Shown: positions 12,704 through 25,100, numbered from the stretch's first letter. The stretch: 64,000 bases of DNA from Sanderia malayensis (GCA_013076295.1 RQOL01000824.1:2914001-2978000), one strand, 5' to 3'. The notes: generated by a model not told the origin, from the letters alone. Translations and numbers: made by a program.

Positions 12704-15700
12704 ATGCCTCGTTTGAAAAATGGAAGACAAAAGAAGAAGCCAAGAGGAAAACAGAAGCTCGTTGTTGCCATGGTGTCAAAGAAATCGCTACGTAGTTCTT
12801 CTAGACAGAATGAAAACAAAGAATTCGAACAGAAAAGCCAGGGCGAAAATGAGTCCATGATGCATTTGAGGCCAAAGAGAAGCAAGACACAGAAACAATT
12901 GGCGGAAGAGGACTTTCAGAAAGATAATAAACAGAAGAGTAAGCAACAAGCAAAGAAGCAGCAAACCAAGAAAGGAAAAAAGAAAACAAAGGTTGTTAAA
13001 ACGACACCAAAAACAAAAGGAAGAAAGCGGAAAGCCAAAGTGGCCAGGTCTGAGCCAGCCAAGAAATCCAGATTAGAAGAAGTCGAAGAAATGCTGACTG
13101 AATTTGATGGGATTGAGAGTTATGAAGAATTAAAAGAATGTGAGGATATAAGTACTCTCGCTGCGGCTACGAATCAGAGGCATCGGATGTCAGCTAAAGG
13201 GGCCATGCAAGGTCAAAAGCGAGTAAGAATGGAAAGAAATGTTCATGATCATACTGGACAAGTTGTTATTGAGAGTGTCTCTGAATCCATCCCAAAGCAA
13301 GATTCAGAGGATGATGAAGATGTCCCAGAGGAAGATGATGATGACATTGATGATAGCTTGTTTTTTGGAATTCCAACGGAGAAGTCACCAGATTTTGGCA
13401 ATTGCACGCATTGTAAGAAGAAATTTCGCAGAGAGGAGTTGCCTGATCATATTCACAATTGTCCAGAGCGATACGTGCAATGCAGAGAATGCAACAAGGT
13501 GTTGTCAAATTTGCAGACATTGGAAAGACATCATAAAAGGTAAGCGACACTCTTAAATATGAGTCATTCTGAAAATTGTCTGTATTCTCCCTTGTCATCT
13601 ATAGTATTGCTTTATGGATGCTCTGAAGGCAGCTTTTTCCAAGACTATGGGTCTACAGTTTAGTAGCTATGGGACTTTGATCAAGGCTGTGTTCCCTGTG
13701 AAGAGATTATGGGCATTTTCAACCACTTTATGCATGTGTCAAGGTATCGAGAATGAGGATAGTTGAACCTGTGTTTCACCAAATCTTAAACAATTTGATG
13801 AAATTTGCTTTGGGAATTCTAGTAGCCTATGTGACATTGAAATCGGAGAATCTTAAGGCAAGAGTTAGCATAATAAGAATAGAAATTTATCATGGCATGA
13901 ACAGGAGTGTTTATGAGGGCGACGTTTTGAGAAGTACTTCTCTCATCATTGCATCACATGCCAGTATAGAAGACTGTGTATATATCTATTCTTTGACTGT
14001 GTATATACCTATTCTTTGACTGCGTATATATCTATTCTTTGACTGTGTATATACCTATTCTTTGACTGCGTATATACCTATTCTTTGACGTGTATATACC
14101 TATTCCTTGACTCTGCATATACCTATTCGTTGACTGTGTATATATCTATTCTTTGACTGTATATATACCTATTCGTTGACTGTGTATATACCTATTTTTC
14201 GTCCCAATAATGAGAGAAGTATCTTTTGAAACTTCGCACTCATAACCACCCCTGTCCATGACGTTATAAACTCCTATTCTTATTACGACAATCAATGAAC
14301 ACACAAACACAACCATATTCACGAGAGATGAAAATGTTTTTGATTAGATTCCATTTGAAACTTCGGGAGGTGCCTTGTACGCTTTGCGAGAAGATGTTCA
14401 TTGATGAAGCTGCTGCAAGGAAACATTTAAAGACCGTACATTTCAAAGTAAAGAACTTCCACTGCCCGCACTGCGACAAATCGTTCTCTCAACGCAACAA
14501 GTTAACATACCACGTGCGGACACATTCCGGCGAGAAGCCGTTCGCGTGCACCGACTGCGGTCGCTCCTTCTCTTTACTCTGGAACCTGAAAACCCACCTG
14601 CGCACGCACACCGGAGAAAAGCCGTACGCGTGTGACGTATGCGGCCGCAAGTTCACGCAAAAGCAAAACATGACGTCACATATGACCACTCACAAGAAGC
14701 CAAAACTCGCGCGCAGTAGCAGTGGTAGTGCTGCGGGGAATTTCCCTACGTTTACAGCCACGGATAACCTAAACTATTTTTCAATGTCGGAGCTGAGACA
14801 ATCGGCAAAGGCTTCAATGGTGAGTGTTGTTTCAGTTTATGCCACTTTAGGCCACGATTTTTTTATTTATTTTGTTATTTTGTTTTGTCGTCTTTCAATG
14901 CAGGTCTTTATTTACAAACGAATCTTTATGTCTCTAGAAGATAGCCGAATTAGATTGTTGTCTAATTCAGCTATATTCTAGAGATTTATCTAAATTAAAT
15001 GTTTATATAAAATGATAACATCTATGTGTAAATATGTATGCCTGAAGTTTAGCTTTTAGTATGAAATACAATGTTAATATTTTTCTTTTTAATTATTCTT
15101 GTAGATGCACGGCAATCAAAGTACGTTGAAGTTCTCGCAAAGCAAAGGCGTTGGACAAGGCGCCCAGTACATTATAAACCAGCTGGGAGGCATGACAACA
15201 ACTTCAAGCAATGAAAATGCAACCAGCGTTCTGGCGATATCGCAAAACAACGATTTGGAAAACGGTCTCGGTCTTCTCTCCTCCGTAGCTCGCAAAGGAG
15301 AAGACAATGCGCAGGATACGATGAGCAGTAACGTTGAAGTTGAGTGCATCGTTGACCAAGCTCATTTATCAAACCAAGTAGCACATGGCTCTGCCGTCGA
15401 TCAAGTCGTGGAGGTCCTCGTTCAACCGCAAGGTGGCAACGGAGATGCGACAATTACGATTTCGACGACAGCTGACGGAGGAGCCTCTGCGCGGGAGATT
15501 GAATCGATTGCAGTGAAAACCGAAACGGATCCTACTGCAGATGCTTATCAGCAGAATAAAGACACATCGAACGTTGCAACGGCGAGCGTTTCAACATTAC
15601 AGCAACAGCAACAAGCGATCGGCGCGCAGAATGTTATACCGATCGGCAATGCAAATTTATCAGGACTGGCTAACATTCTGCAGAATCCCGAGGTTCTCGC

Positions 15701-17642
15701 GGCGATTAACGCGGCTGCAGCTTCGAATAAGTTCATTGTTATCGGACCGGTTGGCATGCTATCCGGGCAGAACGCCGGAACGACTAATACTGTATCCATT
15801 GCCACAGCATTCCCGAATGAAATCAATGCCCAAGTGTCAATGGATGGTAACGAGGCCACGGCAGGTACTCTTGCACCAACTGACTTGCTATCGAATAGAC
15901 AGACGCAGGTATCAACACACCCTGCCACTGAGCAAGGGCCACTGATGCAGATTAACGCTGTTGATCACATCGACCCGAGCCTAGCCACTCCTGCTTCCTG
16001 TGACGTTGAGATGATACCCGCGGATACATCTCAGGATGCTGCCATTCATTTCGCAGAAGTGTCCAACACGGAGTCGGTGACGAGCAACGAGGTTCAAAGC
16101 TCCGTGCCAAATATTGTGAATTTCGTCATCCAAGGCTCCCAATCCGTGACAGCATCTTCCAGCTTTGTTCCTGATCCGAATGGTTCGTCTACCGTACACT
16201 CGTATGCGATGCCAAACGACCAGACTGGTAACGTCAGGGAAGGGGATGAAGAAGTTGTATCGAGCCAGGACGGTCTTGTTGTTTGCGAAGATGGCGTTGA
16301 CGCCACGTCAAGTGGAGCTGTGTGTAATGATAACAACAGGCAAGAAGTGAGCAGCTCTGCCGAGAATGACGAGATGAGCAATCCGTCGACTGGAAGTGAG
16401 CTGAACCAAGCAGATAGCTCTAGGGACAAAGAAACCGGCGTGCAAAGCTCGAACGCTGCAGATCAGGGCTCGAACACGGACGGTGCCATTTTCAACGTCA
16501 ATATTGCATCGTCGTATATGAACGATGACAAACTCGTCAGCCAATCGACTGATAATGCCAGCATCAACGCGAATTCCCTAGATCCCTTCTCAGCTGCCCA
16601 GCAGTCGAGCAGCATCAGCCAAGTGGCAGTACCGGCACAATCGCAAGACCCCGGGTTGTCATCCGCGGATCAGAATTTCTCAGACAAGGTCACACAGTCG
16701 TACATCGTCTCACTGGGGGATCAGTTTGTCAGTTCTAGTACAAGGATGTCGCTTGCGAACAGCAGTTTCATCACATCCGGTGGCCTGTCTGCAACTGGTC
16801 AGTCAATGGTGATGGTCACTGCTGACGGACAGAGCTATATAACGACGTTGAATATACCCGACGGCTTTCATCAGCCGACTGGCAGCAACCAACAGATCAT
16901 CCTTGCCGATTCTATGGCCGCAGCCAATAACTTCAGCATACCTGTCATGCCGGATGGGTCTATATCTCTGGATTCGTTAGCACAACTTCAGTCGGTGGAG
17001 ACGAGTACGAATGCTTTGTTCACGACGCACTTCCAGAGTTCAGACAACGAAGTTGGTGCGCAGCAGCAGGCTAGCGGAGTCGCACCTGGCGACAACGTCA
17101 CATCCGGCATGGACGAATCTGCAGTGACCGATTCGACGCCAAGTATCGTCGCTAATTCGAGTACTTCCGACCAACCGAACAGCTCGTTCCAACAGTTTGA
17201 AGCCGATCTGGAAAATTCCGTGTCCGGCTCCAATCAGAGCCAACAGCAAGTTGGTAATTCCCTGGACGATCACGTGGACTCTAATACCGCGGATACTGAT
17301 CAGGGATTCCCTGTGCAAGCGAGCAGTGCTCCCGATGCGTACGTGGCTGCCAATTCAAGTGCAACTGACTTTAATGCATACCAACAGGCATTGATCGATG
17401 CGACGGATCTCGTCACTGGGTCGTCCTCTTCTAACTATGACGGTGTTGTGTCGGGAACTGAAAACATCGTATCTGAAGATTCCCTTGGAAGTGACCCGCT
17501 CGAGAGCCAGAGAACCGGTGTGACGTCATCGAATTTAATTGAAAACAATGCAGAGGCAATGAACATATCGAGTGATGCATCACACGCAGTTTTGGATGCA
17601 GATCAAGGGGATTCCTACGTTTCTACGTCTTTGCAAGTTTAA
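12704..17642 (+). CDS. C2H2 zinc-finger protein with long Ser/Thr/Gln-rich tail
   Basis: Probable nuclear DNA-binding regulator, not assigned to a named family. Exons: 12704-13539, 14348-14819, 15105-17642; 1281 aa. Residues 1-130 are Lys-rich with nuclear-localisation-like runs (KKTKVVKTTPKTKGRKRKAK). An acidic stretch (DSEDDEDVPEEDDDDIDD) follows around residues 200-217. The fingers start with a C2HC type (CTHCKKKF..HIHNC), then CRECNKV, CTLCEKMF, CPHCDKSF, CTDCGRSF and CDVCGRKF. The last three are joined by classical HSGEKPF/HTGEKPY linkers, so at least these should bind DNA as an array. The 845-aa last exon is Ser/Thr/Gln/Asn/Asp-rich and poor in Lys, as in a transactivation domain. Intron 1 splits finger 2 and carries a MITE. 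The ATG lies 14 bp after an acceptor-like CAG, so the 5' UTR is probably spliced. Confidence 0.85.
13871..14285. mobile_element. MITE with long inverted ends and an internal minisatellite
   Basis: The left arm (TAATAAGAATAGAAATTTAT at 13871) and the right arm ending at 14285 are imperfect inverted repeats about 80 bp long. Between them, about 13975-14195, lies a tandem array of a roughly 22-bp unit, TGACTGTGTATATACCTATT. Related copies lie at 28910-29090 (left arm and array only) and 27064-27125 (left arm only). In intron 1 of the zinc-finger gene, ending about 60 bp before the acceptor. Confidence 0.75.
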
Positions 17643-18465
17643 TGAAGAGCTAGGCAGGCAATCCACTGTATACACGTTTGCTAAGCTTTGTTGTCATCAC
17701 CCCAGTATGCCAACTGCATTGTCAAACCGGTTTTCTGAATCCTAGAAGGGTGAACTTGGACAATAAGGAGACAGTACGAATGAAAACAGGGAAGCAGAAG
17801 ACTTGAACTTAGCAAGAGATATCTCTCAGTGATTTTGAGAATTTTGTTGCTTTGTCACAAAGGTTCGTCTAGCATTGTTGTTGATCAATTGATGAAAGTT
17901 TGTACATAAAGACATTGAAAGCATTCTTGTGAGTTGTGACAACTAATTAAAACATCTGTTAGGCAGGTTTAATTAGCAAAAACACATTTCTCAGTTTCAA
18001 AAATCATTATTGTGAAAAGAAAGCAATATATTTACAACTTATTGCACGTTTTAAGCACCTGCAATAGAAATTGCTTTATCAACCCTTAACTCTAACATCT
18101 CAGACATATCATTAGTCTGCTATTTTCCTCTATGCTATTGCCAAAACCTGTGTTCTTTGGTTTTATATAATTGCATTTTGTCTGTGCTTGTTTTATGTGT
18201 ATATTTTAAGTATTTTGTTAGTATATTCCCATGCTGATTTCAAGTTATTTTATGCCAATTAGTTACTAATATTTTCAGAGTTTATGAATGTTCTGGAAAT
18301 GATACAATTGTTGAGAAATAGTCTGTGTTGTTTGCTGTTATCCTCTTGCTTGCATCATATATAGTGAATTCTGCAGATATTACTTGTATCATTTTGCAGA
18401 AGAAACAGATTGGAATCGCAGTGTGAAATTCATTGGAGCCTCCGCAACAGAAGAACCCAATATAC
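17643..18465. other. Convergent 3' flanks
   Basis: Lies between the stop of the zinc-finger gene (+) and the stop of TBC1D7 (-). AT-rich; presumably the two 3' UTRs. No further gene is seen. Confidence 0.6.
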
Positions 18466-19371
18466 TCAATGGGAGAAAAGTTCAATACTCAGTGTACTTC
18501 TGTGTTTATCCCACAGTTGCAGTGCTTTATCAACAACCAAATCCTGCCTGTCTCTTTCATTCGGCAAAGCCCACAGGACGTGTACAGACGACTCGGCACT
18601 AATGCATTCCAACAGACTTAATCGACTGCTTAATAAAATAGCCACACACATGAACACAAGTATATTACACGACCCTGCTATGAGCTTATCCCAGATTCTT
18701 TTCAAAGTTGATGACGGGAAAGTCTCCGCAAAACAGCTCTCAAACCATTTATTATACGGCATCACCTTGAATACTTGGATTTCACACATGTGTTCGTACA
18801 GAGCCTTGTCCTCCACTTGCAAATAATGCGTTACAAACTTCGGTAATTTGCTGTACAATTCTACGTATTTATCCTGTAGCTCGAAGAAACGTTTCGTCAC
18901 CCAGTATGCGTCGATGTCATCGTCCATTATGTCACAGCACACGGTTGCAATAGCTTTGAATATTTGTATCTTTTTCTCGTCTCTTTGTAACGTCTTGCGC
19001 CGCGGCATGCTTATCATTCCCTTTTCAAGTAAATACATCCATAATATCCTCTCCTCCATTTTCTGTTTCTCTGCCTTCTGAGGAATCATTCTCATAACAA
19101 TTAATGCATGTTCTAGATCATGATACTGGTCGTTTCTCGCTTTCTGGGCCATTTGGTGAGAGGTTTGAAAATTAGGAAGAACATCCAGTAGAACCTTCCA
19201 AACAAAAGGCCTATACAGCGAAGGAAGCGTGAATTTGAGCGCGAAAGCTGACAGCTTCTCCATATCCAACTTTTCGTCTTTTAACAAGTGCTCAAGTGCC
19301 TTGACTTGATCCACATTTCGCAATCCTAGCTGATCATAGTAAAGTAAACGAAAGTTTCTTTCGTCTGCCAT
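18466..19371 (-). CDS. TBC1D7: TBC1 domain family member 7, TSC complex subunit
   Basis: Third subunit of the TSC1-TSC2 complex, which turns off Rheb and hence mTORC1. 301 aa in a single exon, against 293 aa in human. Recognised along its length: ERNFRLLYYDQLGLRNVDQV at the N-terminus, LPSLYRPFVWKVLLDVLP, DAYWVTKRF, LPKFVTHYLQVEDKALYEH, YNKWFESCFA, and LKRIWDKLIAGSCNILVF. The C-terminus is VDKALQLWDKHRSTL. I see no canonical IxxDxxR arginine-finger motif of active RabGAPs, which agrees with a scaffold role. The start is the ATG at 19371; the frame stays open upstream without a better ATG. Lack of introns is odd next to intron-rich neighbours and may mean an old retrocopy. Confidence 0.92.
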   Translation of the reverse strand: MADERNFRLLYYDQLGLRNVDQVKALEHLLKDEKLDMEKLSAFALKFTLPSLYRPFVWKVLLDVLPNFQTSHQMAQKARNDQYHDLEHALIVMRMIPQKAEKQKMEERILWMYLLEKGMISMPRRKTLQRDEKKIQIFKAIATVCCDIMDDDIDAYWVTKRFFELQDKYVELYSKLPKFVTHYLQVEDKALYEHMCEIQVFKVMPYNKWFESCFAETFPSSTLKRIWDKLIAGSCNILVFMCVAILLSSRLSLLECISAESSVHVLWALPNERDRQDLVVDKALQLWDKHRSTLSIELFSH

Positions 19372-19567
19372 TTTGGAAATAAAATCATTAACGTTGCTGT
19401 TGGATGTTGTTGCTGTTGTCAATTTCCGAGAAGCGACACAGGGAAACAATAAATGTAACCAGAAAATTAAATTTTGAAAAAATATATCACAAATTATCGA
19501 TTTCAAAAATCAACTGAAGTAAAAAAGACACAGTTTTATCACATATTAATCATTTTTCGTTCTTCGC

Positions 19568-19573
19568 TTTATT
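19568..19573 (-). terminator. Poly(A) signal AATAAA of the GTPase gene
   Basis: AATAAA on the minus strand, 18 bases past the stop of the Rab-like GTPase gene and about 200 bp before the TBC1D7 start. This suggests separate transcripts rather than one bicistronic message. Confidence 0.6.
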
Positions 19574-19590
19574 TGTTGAAAATTCTATCT

Positions 19591-20895
19591 TCAATAATCG
19601 GGTTCGACAATTTTTCCAGCCTCGTGACAAATGGCTTGGCAAACAACTTGTGTGAGAGATTCCATAATTCCTTCCCCCGTCTTTGCAGAAACTTCGTAGA
19701 TAGCGACCCCCTGTAAGGCTGGAATACCAACCAGATCTTCCGCCGTGACCATGCGGTCTTCTAGGTCAATTTTATTCAAAAATACGGCCACGAACGGGTC
19801 CTTAACCTTCGACCGAATATTCATCACCCACCACATGACACCAGAAATCGAAGAACCGTTCATGACGTCACAGACGACAATCAGAACCACGTGGTCGCGG
19901 AGATAAGCCAAAGATGTGGCCCAAAACCTTTCATGCCCGGCCGTGTCCCAAATTTGCATTCCAACATCCAAGCCAACCAGTTTCCCAAACATGTTCTTTC
20001 CGGACAGCTGCAAAGTCTTCAATCCGTAATCGATGCCCAAAGTTGGCAGTGGCATGGAAATGTATTTGTCGAAAAGTATGCGCGAGAATATGCTTGTTTT
20101 GCCCGCGCAAGAACTCCCTGCAAGAAAAACTTTCGTCCTGAGGAAGGTGCGAGACACATTGGAACCCCCATCCACTTCCCCATCTGGGGGGAGGCCAACA
20201 AATGAGATACCATTTACGTATTTGTAAAACGAAGAATCACCAAAACTCGAGTTAGTTTGATGATTTTCTTCGTCTTCGACTGAAATAGAAGGGCGTGCAG
20301 CAAGCCTTTTCAATCTTGCTTCTTCCGCTGCATTAGTTGCTAGCATGGCTGTCTCCATCAAGGTTTTATTATCGAGACTTTCCGTGTATTGTCTCAAGAA
20401 AAATGATGGCTGCTTTCCACCAGGTGACTGGCTGCTGTTTTTGTTTTGTTCCTGGTCTTTGTGTTTCGTTTGTTTTCCGGCTTTGTTTTGGTTATTTCTA
20501 CTGCCCGCAGTGGAGTTGAATTTCCGTATCCTTCCCGTCAGATCTCGGATGCAGAAAGTCAAAACAATAGCCGCGAAAATCTCAAATATTATCAACATCG
20601 CAAGGCCTATTTTCTTTGAGTTCATAGAGAATTCCGTCAAAATTGTCCTGCTCTGGATCCAGCAAACTAAAAGAGCCACAGCCATGGATAATACGGCTAA
20701 AATCGCTGTGATTTCTAGCACAATAATAGCCATTAGTTCACATCCATTACTTCCTTCTTCCATCACATCAAGTGATTTGCGCCTGAGTTTCCTGCCAAAC
20801 ATGTTTTCATCTTCAAAATTGTCATCTCTTGTGCCATTAACTGATTCTGAAAGTCGTTCGTAGTCTGCATCAGCAGATGGCCTGACCTTATCCAT
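19591..20895 (-). CDS. Rab-like small GTPase with two N-terminal membrane helices
   Basis: 434 aa in a single exon. Residues 1-50 are hydrophilic and acidic. Two hydrophobic helices follow at about 54-80 (ELMAIIVLEITAILAVLSMA) and 96-117 (IGLAMLIIFEIFAAIVLTFC). A basic/Gln-rich linker (120-170) and a low-complexity segment lead to a Rab-type G domain from about 253. G1 is GSSCAGKTS (260-268), switch I TLGIDYGLKTL (285-295), G3 WDTAGHERF (316-324), G4 NKID (374-377) and G5 SAK (403-405). The Gln that activates water in Rab DTAGQE is His here. The C-terminus EPDY has no prenylation cysteines, so the N-terminal helices probably replace lipid anchoring, with the G domain in the cytosol. I know no named family with this layout. 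SRPRB has an N-terminal helix, but its G domain is of the Arf/SRP type. Confidence 0.85.
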   Translation of the reverse strand: MDKVRPSADADYERLSESVNGTRDDNFEDENMFGRKLRRKSLDVMEEGSNGCELMAIIVLEITAILAVLSMAVALLVCWIQSRTILTEFSMNSKKIGLAMLIIFEIFAAIVLTFCIRDLTGRIRKFNSTAGSRNNQNKAGKQTKHKDQEQNKNSSQSPGGKQPSFFLRQYTESLDNKTLMETAMLATNAAEEARLKRLAARPSISVEDEENHQTNSSFGDSSFYKYVNGISFVGLPPDGEVDGGSNVSRTFLRTKVFLAGSSCAGKTSIFSRILFDKYISMPLPTLGIDYGLKTLQLSGKNMFGKLVGLDVGMQIWDTAGHERFWATSLAYLRDHVVLIVVCDVMNGSSISGVMWWVMNIRSKVKDPFVAVFLNKIDLEDRMVTAEDLVGIPALQGVAIYEVSAKTGEGIMESLTQVVCQAICHEAGKIVEPDY

Positions 20896-22101
20896 TTTAT
20901 TTAGCTCGGTTTAGCGTGAAGCACTCCTCAAAAAATAATATACAAAAGCGGGCTGGAAAATTAATACCTACCCTGATGTAATAAAGTTTGAGGTTGAGGT
21001 TGAGGCAAATGAACAAAGTACAAAATGCAAAGCTGTGAAATGTGACCTTTGTAAAAATTGGGGGAATGGAATGGGGATCCCAAAATTATGCGAGTCTTGT
21101 CGAATTATAGAGTAGTTGTTTCTTTCTTGCTTTGATAAAGTTACTCATCTGTGTATTCAATAAAGAAGAGATTTGCCTGTATTCAACGAGCCATGCCTTG
21201 ACTCGTTTTTCGAGTCAAGGCATGGCTCGCTTCGCTGCTAAAAAGGACAACATGAGGATATCACTAGTCATAATAACTTGGTAGCACATTGCATTGCATT
21301 AAAACTATGGGAAAATATTTAAGAGCTTGATGAAAAATTCTTGCGTCATTACAACTTTCCTTCATTCAATTAAAAAACTTATTTTTGAGTGGCCAAAAAT
21401 TAAAAACTTTTGCGCCCTTGCGCAAGGAACATTCAAAGCAAAAGTTATTCCAGATGTTTCCAGAGAGGATCATGATCATGATGACGGTTGACCCCCGTGA
21501 CATGGTTGCAATCAACAAATCAATGCAAATTCAAAAACAGAGAAGCATGTTTCTTGTGTGGCTTTCCTCTTTATCTTTCATCCCAGCACAGCAAACAATC
21601 TGGTCCTGCTGCCTGTGGTGCTGACTGCTTCTCAGAGGTAAGGTTATGAATTTTGTATATCTGTGTAGTTGCAAGTAAATATAATTAGTCAATCGTTACT
21701 TTTACTTAAATCTAATTTTGCGCTTTATTTTGGCATGCCTTTACCGTAGCTTTTTCATTATACGGCAAGCATATTTATTACTTCCTGTCAGTCCGTTATT
21801 TAGGCCACTCGCCGTAATAAAATAAACATTTCGGCACACAAAAACTTAGTTGTTAAAGAATCGAAGTTTTGGGGTTGGTAGGGTGTTAAGAAATAGCTAG
21901 TTTCCGAAAGTTTGTATCTGGAAAAGTTTATCTGTTGTGAAAAGCTGCTCAAACGTGTTGCATTTACGCATCGCTGTAAACACGTGTTGTAGAAAATATT
22001 TTTTTTGCGACCGACCACAATCACGTTTCACCGTATTTTCTTCCAGAAATAAAGTTGATATTGAAGCAAATCGGACTTACAAATTGTTAAAGTTGTTCAA
22101 A
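20896..22101. other. Divergent intergenic region
   Basis: Separates the GTPase gene (-) from ABCB6 (+) and must hold both promoters. It contains the hairpin at 21187-21229. The open frame leading into ABCB6 from 21937 has no upstream ATG that fits the family. No other gene is supported. Confidence 0.5.
21187..21229. repeat. Perfect 19-bp hairpin with T5 loop
   Basis: The arms 21187-21205 and 21211-21229 (CGAGTCAAGGCATGGCTCG) are exact reverse complements around TTTTT. Near-cruciform DNA in the divergent promoter region between the GTPase gene and ABCB6. Confidence 0.85.
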
Positions 22102-25100
22102 ATGCTGCCTTTTTGCCCCGTCAATGATACTCTCGTGAATATTTGGAAAAACAGTGGATTTTCAAGATGCTTCATTGAAACACTTTCCCCCAGCATCTTG
22201 CTTTTGCTTATAGCCATCATCTCCATACTTCAACTCAGGCGCTATTTGAAGTGCAAGAAAGCTAAACGATACAGATGCTTACAAGTTCAAAATGGCAAAG
22301 GCGATGCTGTTGAGTTTGAGAACATTTCTCCGCATTGCAAAAAGTCGTACTTCAAGGGTTTTGCATTCACAGAGCTGCCACGACCATTCCTGTACGTCTG
22401 TCAGTGGCTACTGCATGGTATTCTCCTGTTGCTACCCATGGTCGACCTGCTTACCCGGCTGATTATCTGTCCCAGTTGTCTGCACGGAAGTGTGCTCTAC
22501 CAGGACATTATCTTAATCGTGATCTGGGGTATGGCCTTGCAGAACCTCCAGCGAGAGCGGAAGATATTCTACAGAGCTCACATTAAACACCATTCCTTTC
22601 TCTTCATCGTATTCTGGACATTGTCTCTACTTGTTGACATCTTTGCCCTTGTCTCGTGGAACAACAAGCTGTGGTGGTTCGTTGATCATGGAACAAGCTT
22701 GAAACTCATGGAACTTTTCATGTTCAGCATTAGGTTTGCATCAAATGTGCTGCTCTTTCCACTTGGATTTTACGCACCTGGATTGTACAAAGAGAGAAGG
22801 GTTCCAGTAGAAGGTGAAGAACAACAAGGAAAGGAATCACAAAAGGCATGAGAAATTTTCAACTGAAGTATTGACATATAATTTGAATTCTTGGAAGTAT
22901 CCTAAAGATAAAACTAATAATTTCCCACTTTAATTTATTTAAAATAGTTTTTCTGGTTTTTCCTTGCTCTCTTTAAGGTTTGGTTTGCTTTATTTCTACT
23001 ATTTTATGCAGTCAACCAATAACGATCAATATTCTCTTTCATTTTATAGAAATCTCCCTTCGCCGATTTTTGGGAAAAGAGCAAACGGCTATGGCCATTC
23101 CTTTGGCCCAAAGACAGGTATTCTACAATAATTACCCTCTTTAATCCCTTCTTTCATGAAACTCTTGCTCTCTAACTAACTAGCCTATTTGATTTGTCTT
23201 TACAAGGTGGCTTCAAGCAAGGGTATTGATTTGCCTCTTGCTATTGGCTGCTGGCAGAGGTATTAATGTTCTCGTCCCATTGCAATACAAAAAGATTGGT
23301 AAGTTTATGCTAAATTATCATATATGTTTTGAACTATGCCACTTCTGATCTGTCTATATACCTGACTCGGCACAATTCGTGCAGACATGAGTGATGCCAT
23401 TTGGCGTCCATTTTAAAGAGGGGCAAATAGCTATTGTAAATCAATGAGTGTAAGTTAAATACTCGCTTTGGAGGAAAATAATAGTAAACAAGGTTGACAT
23501 AAGCATACTGTTGCGGAGCATATAATATGCGGATACTAGTAAAATTTCGATAATGAATAAAAACGTTTCACATATCGGTATTTTGTTTATTTTTTGCCGA
23601 ACGATGGAGCGAGCCCAAATTAATCGAATGACCAAAGCAGTTGTTGTATTAAAAATCTAGGATTTACTGGATGTAATATGTAAGCTAAAGGTAGGTGACA
23701 TGGTTTTGATATCCCAAAAGCTTACTGAAATATCAGCTAATACAACAATACTCCAATTGGAAAGGAAATGTTGCACCCCGTTGGGCGTGGCATGGGTGTG
23801 GTTAAGGTGTGTCGGCTCTGAATTAAAGGTGTGGCTGCCAAAAATCCCTGGACGATTGCTGATAAGGATGCCTGCTGAAAGTTTGTATTTGCTCGCAGTA
23901 GCGCGAGAATTTTAGGATGGAGCTCGAACGCAAAAGTAGGCCCTCTCACAGGGGTAAAAGATAGATCGCGCGTAGCGCGGAAATTTCTTTAGCTTGCTCA
24001 TGCCAGAGTTCAAATTTTAACTGATGATAAAGGACTTAATCAGCAAATATTGAATAACTGAACACCAAACTTCTTATTAAAAACCAAACATGCACACTTA
24101 AAGTGCACACTTGCACAATTTTGCTTGTGCACACCCGAGATCTCCTCGAAGAATCAATTCAAAGAATTGTAGCAGTCTGATATTCCGTTCATTAGATATT
24201 TAAAGTCACGTAGGCTGAAGATAATTGATTTCCCTCGTTATGGGGTCCTTTAGCCAGCAAAACCGTGTCGTGTTACATAAGTTGATATTTCAGATTTTGG
24301 TAAAGTTCTGTAATAATTCAGTAAAATCCCGTGTCACATCAGCTAATATTTTAGTAAGCTTCTGGGATGTCAAAACCATGACACTTACCTCTAATTAGAG
24401 CCTACATATTATCCATTACATAACAGAATGTTAACTTTTACAACGTTTTTTGTAATGCAGTTAACTTAGGCCTTGTCCATCGTTCAGCAATAAATAGACA
24501 AAATACTGCTATATGATACGTTTTTTGCCATTCTAGCAATTTAAATAGTATCATCATATTGTATGCTCTGTAAAAATATGTATATATCGAACTATAACCA
24601 TCATATCCACCATTATTTTCCCCAAAACAAGCATTGAATTGTAGTGTTACTCTATTGACTGGCTGACGAGCCATTAGGCACAACATACGTCATAGATGCT
24701 CCTGCGCAGTACCAATAAATTCCGCACTGCGCATGCTGACCACCTTTCTCCTCCGCATAACCTAACCCTAAGCCTAACCCTAACCCTAAGGCCAATGCCT
24801 CAGCCATTAGGCACAGCAATACGTCATATATGCTCCTGTGCACTACCAACAGAGACGCCACTGCGCATGCTGACCACCTTTCTCCTCCGCATAACCTAAC
24901 CCTAAGCCTAACCCTAACCCTAAGGCCAATGCCTCAGCCATTAGGCACAGCAATACGTCATATATGCTCCTGCGCAGTACCAATAAATACGGCACTGCGC
25001 ATGCTGACCACTTTTCTCCTCCGCATAACCTAACCCTAAGCCTAACCCTAACCTTAAGGCCAATGCCTCAGCCATTAGGCACAGCAATATGTCATATATG

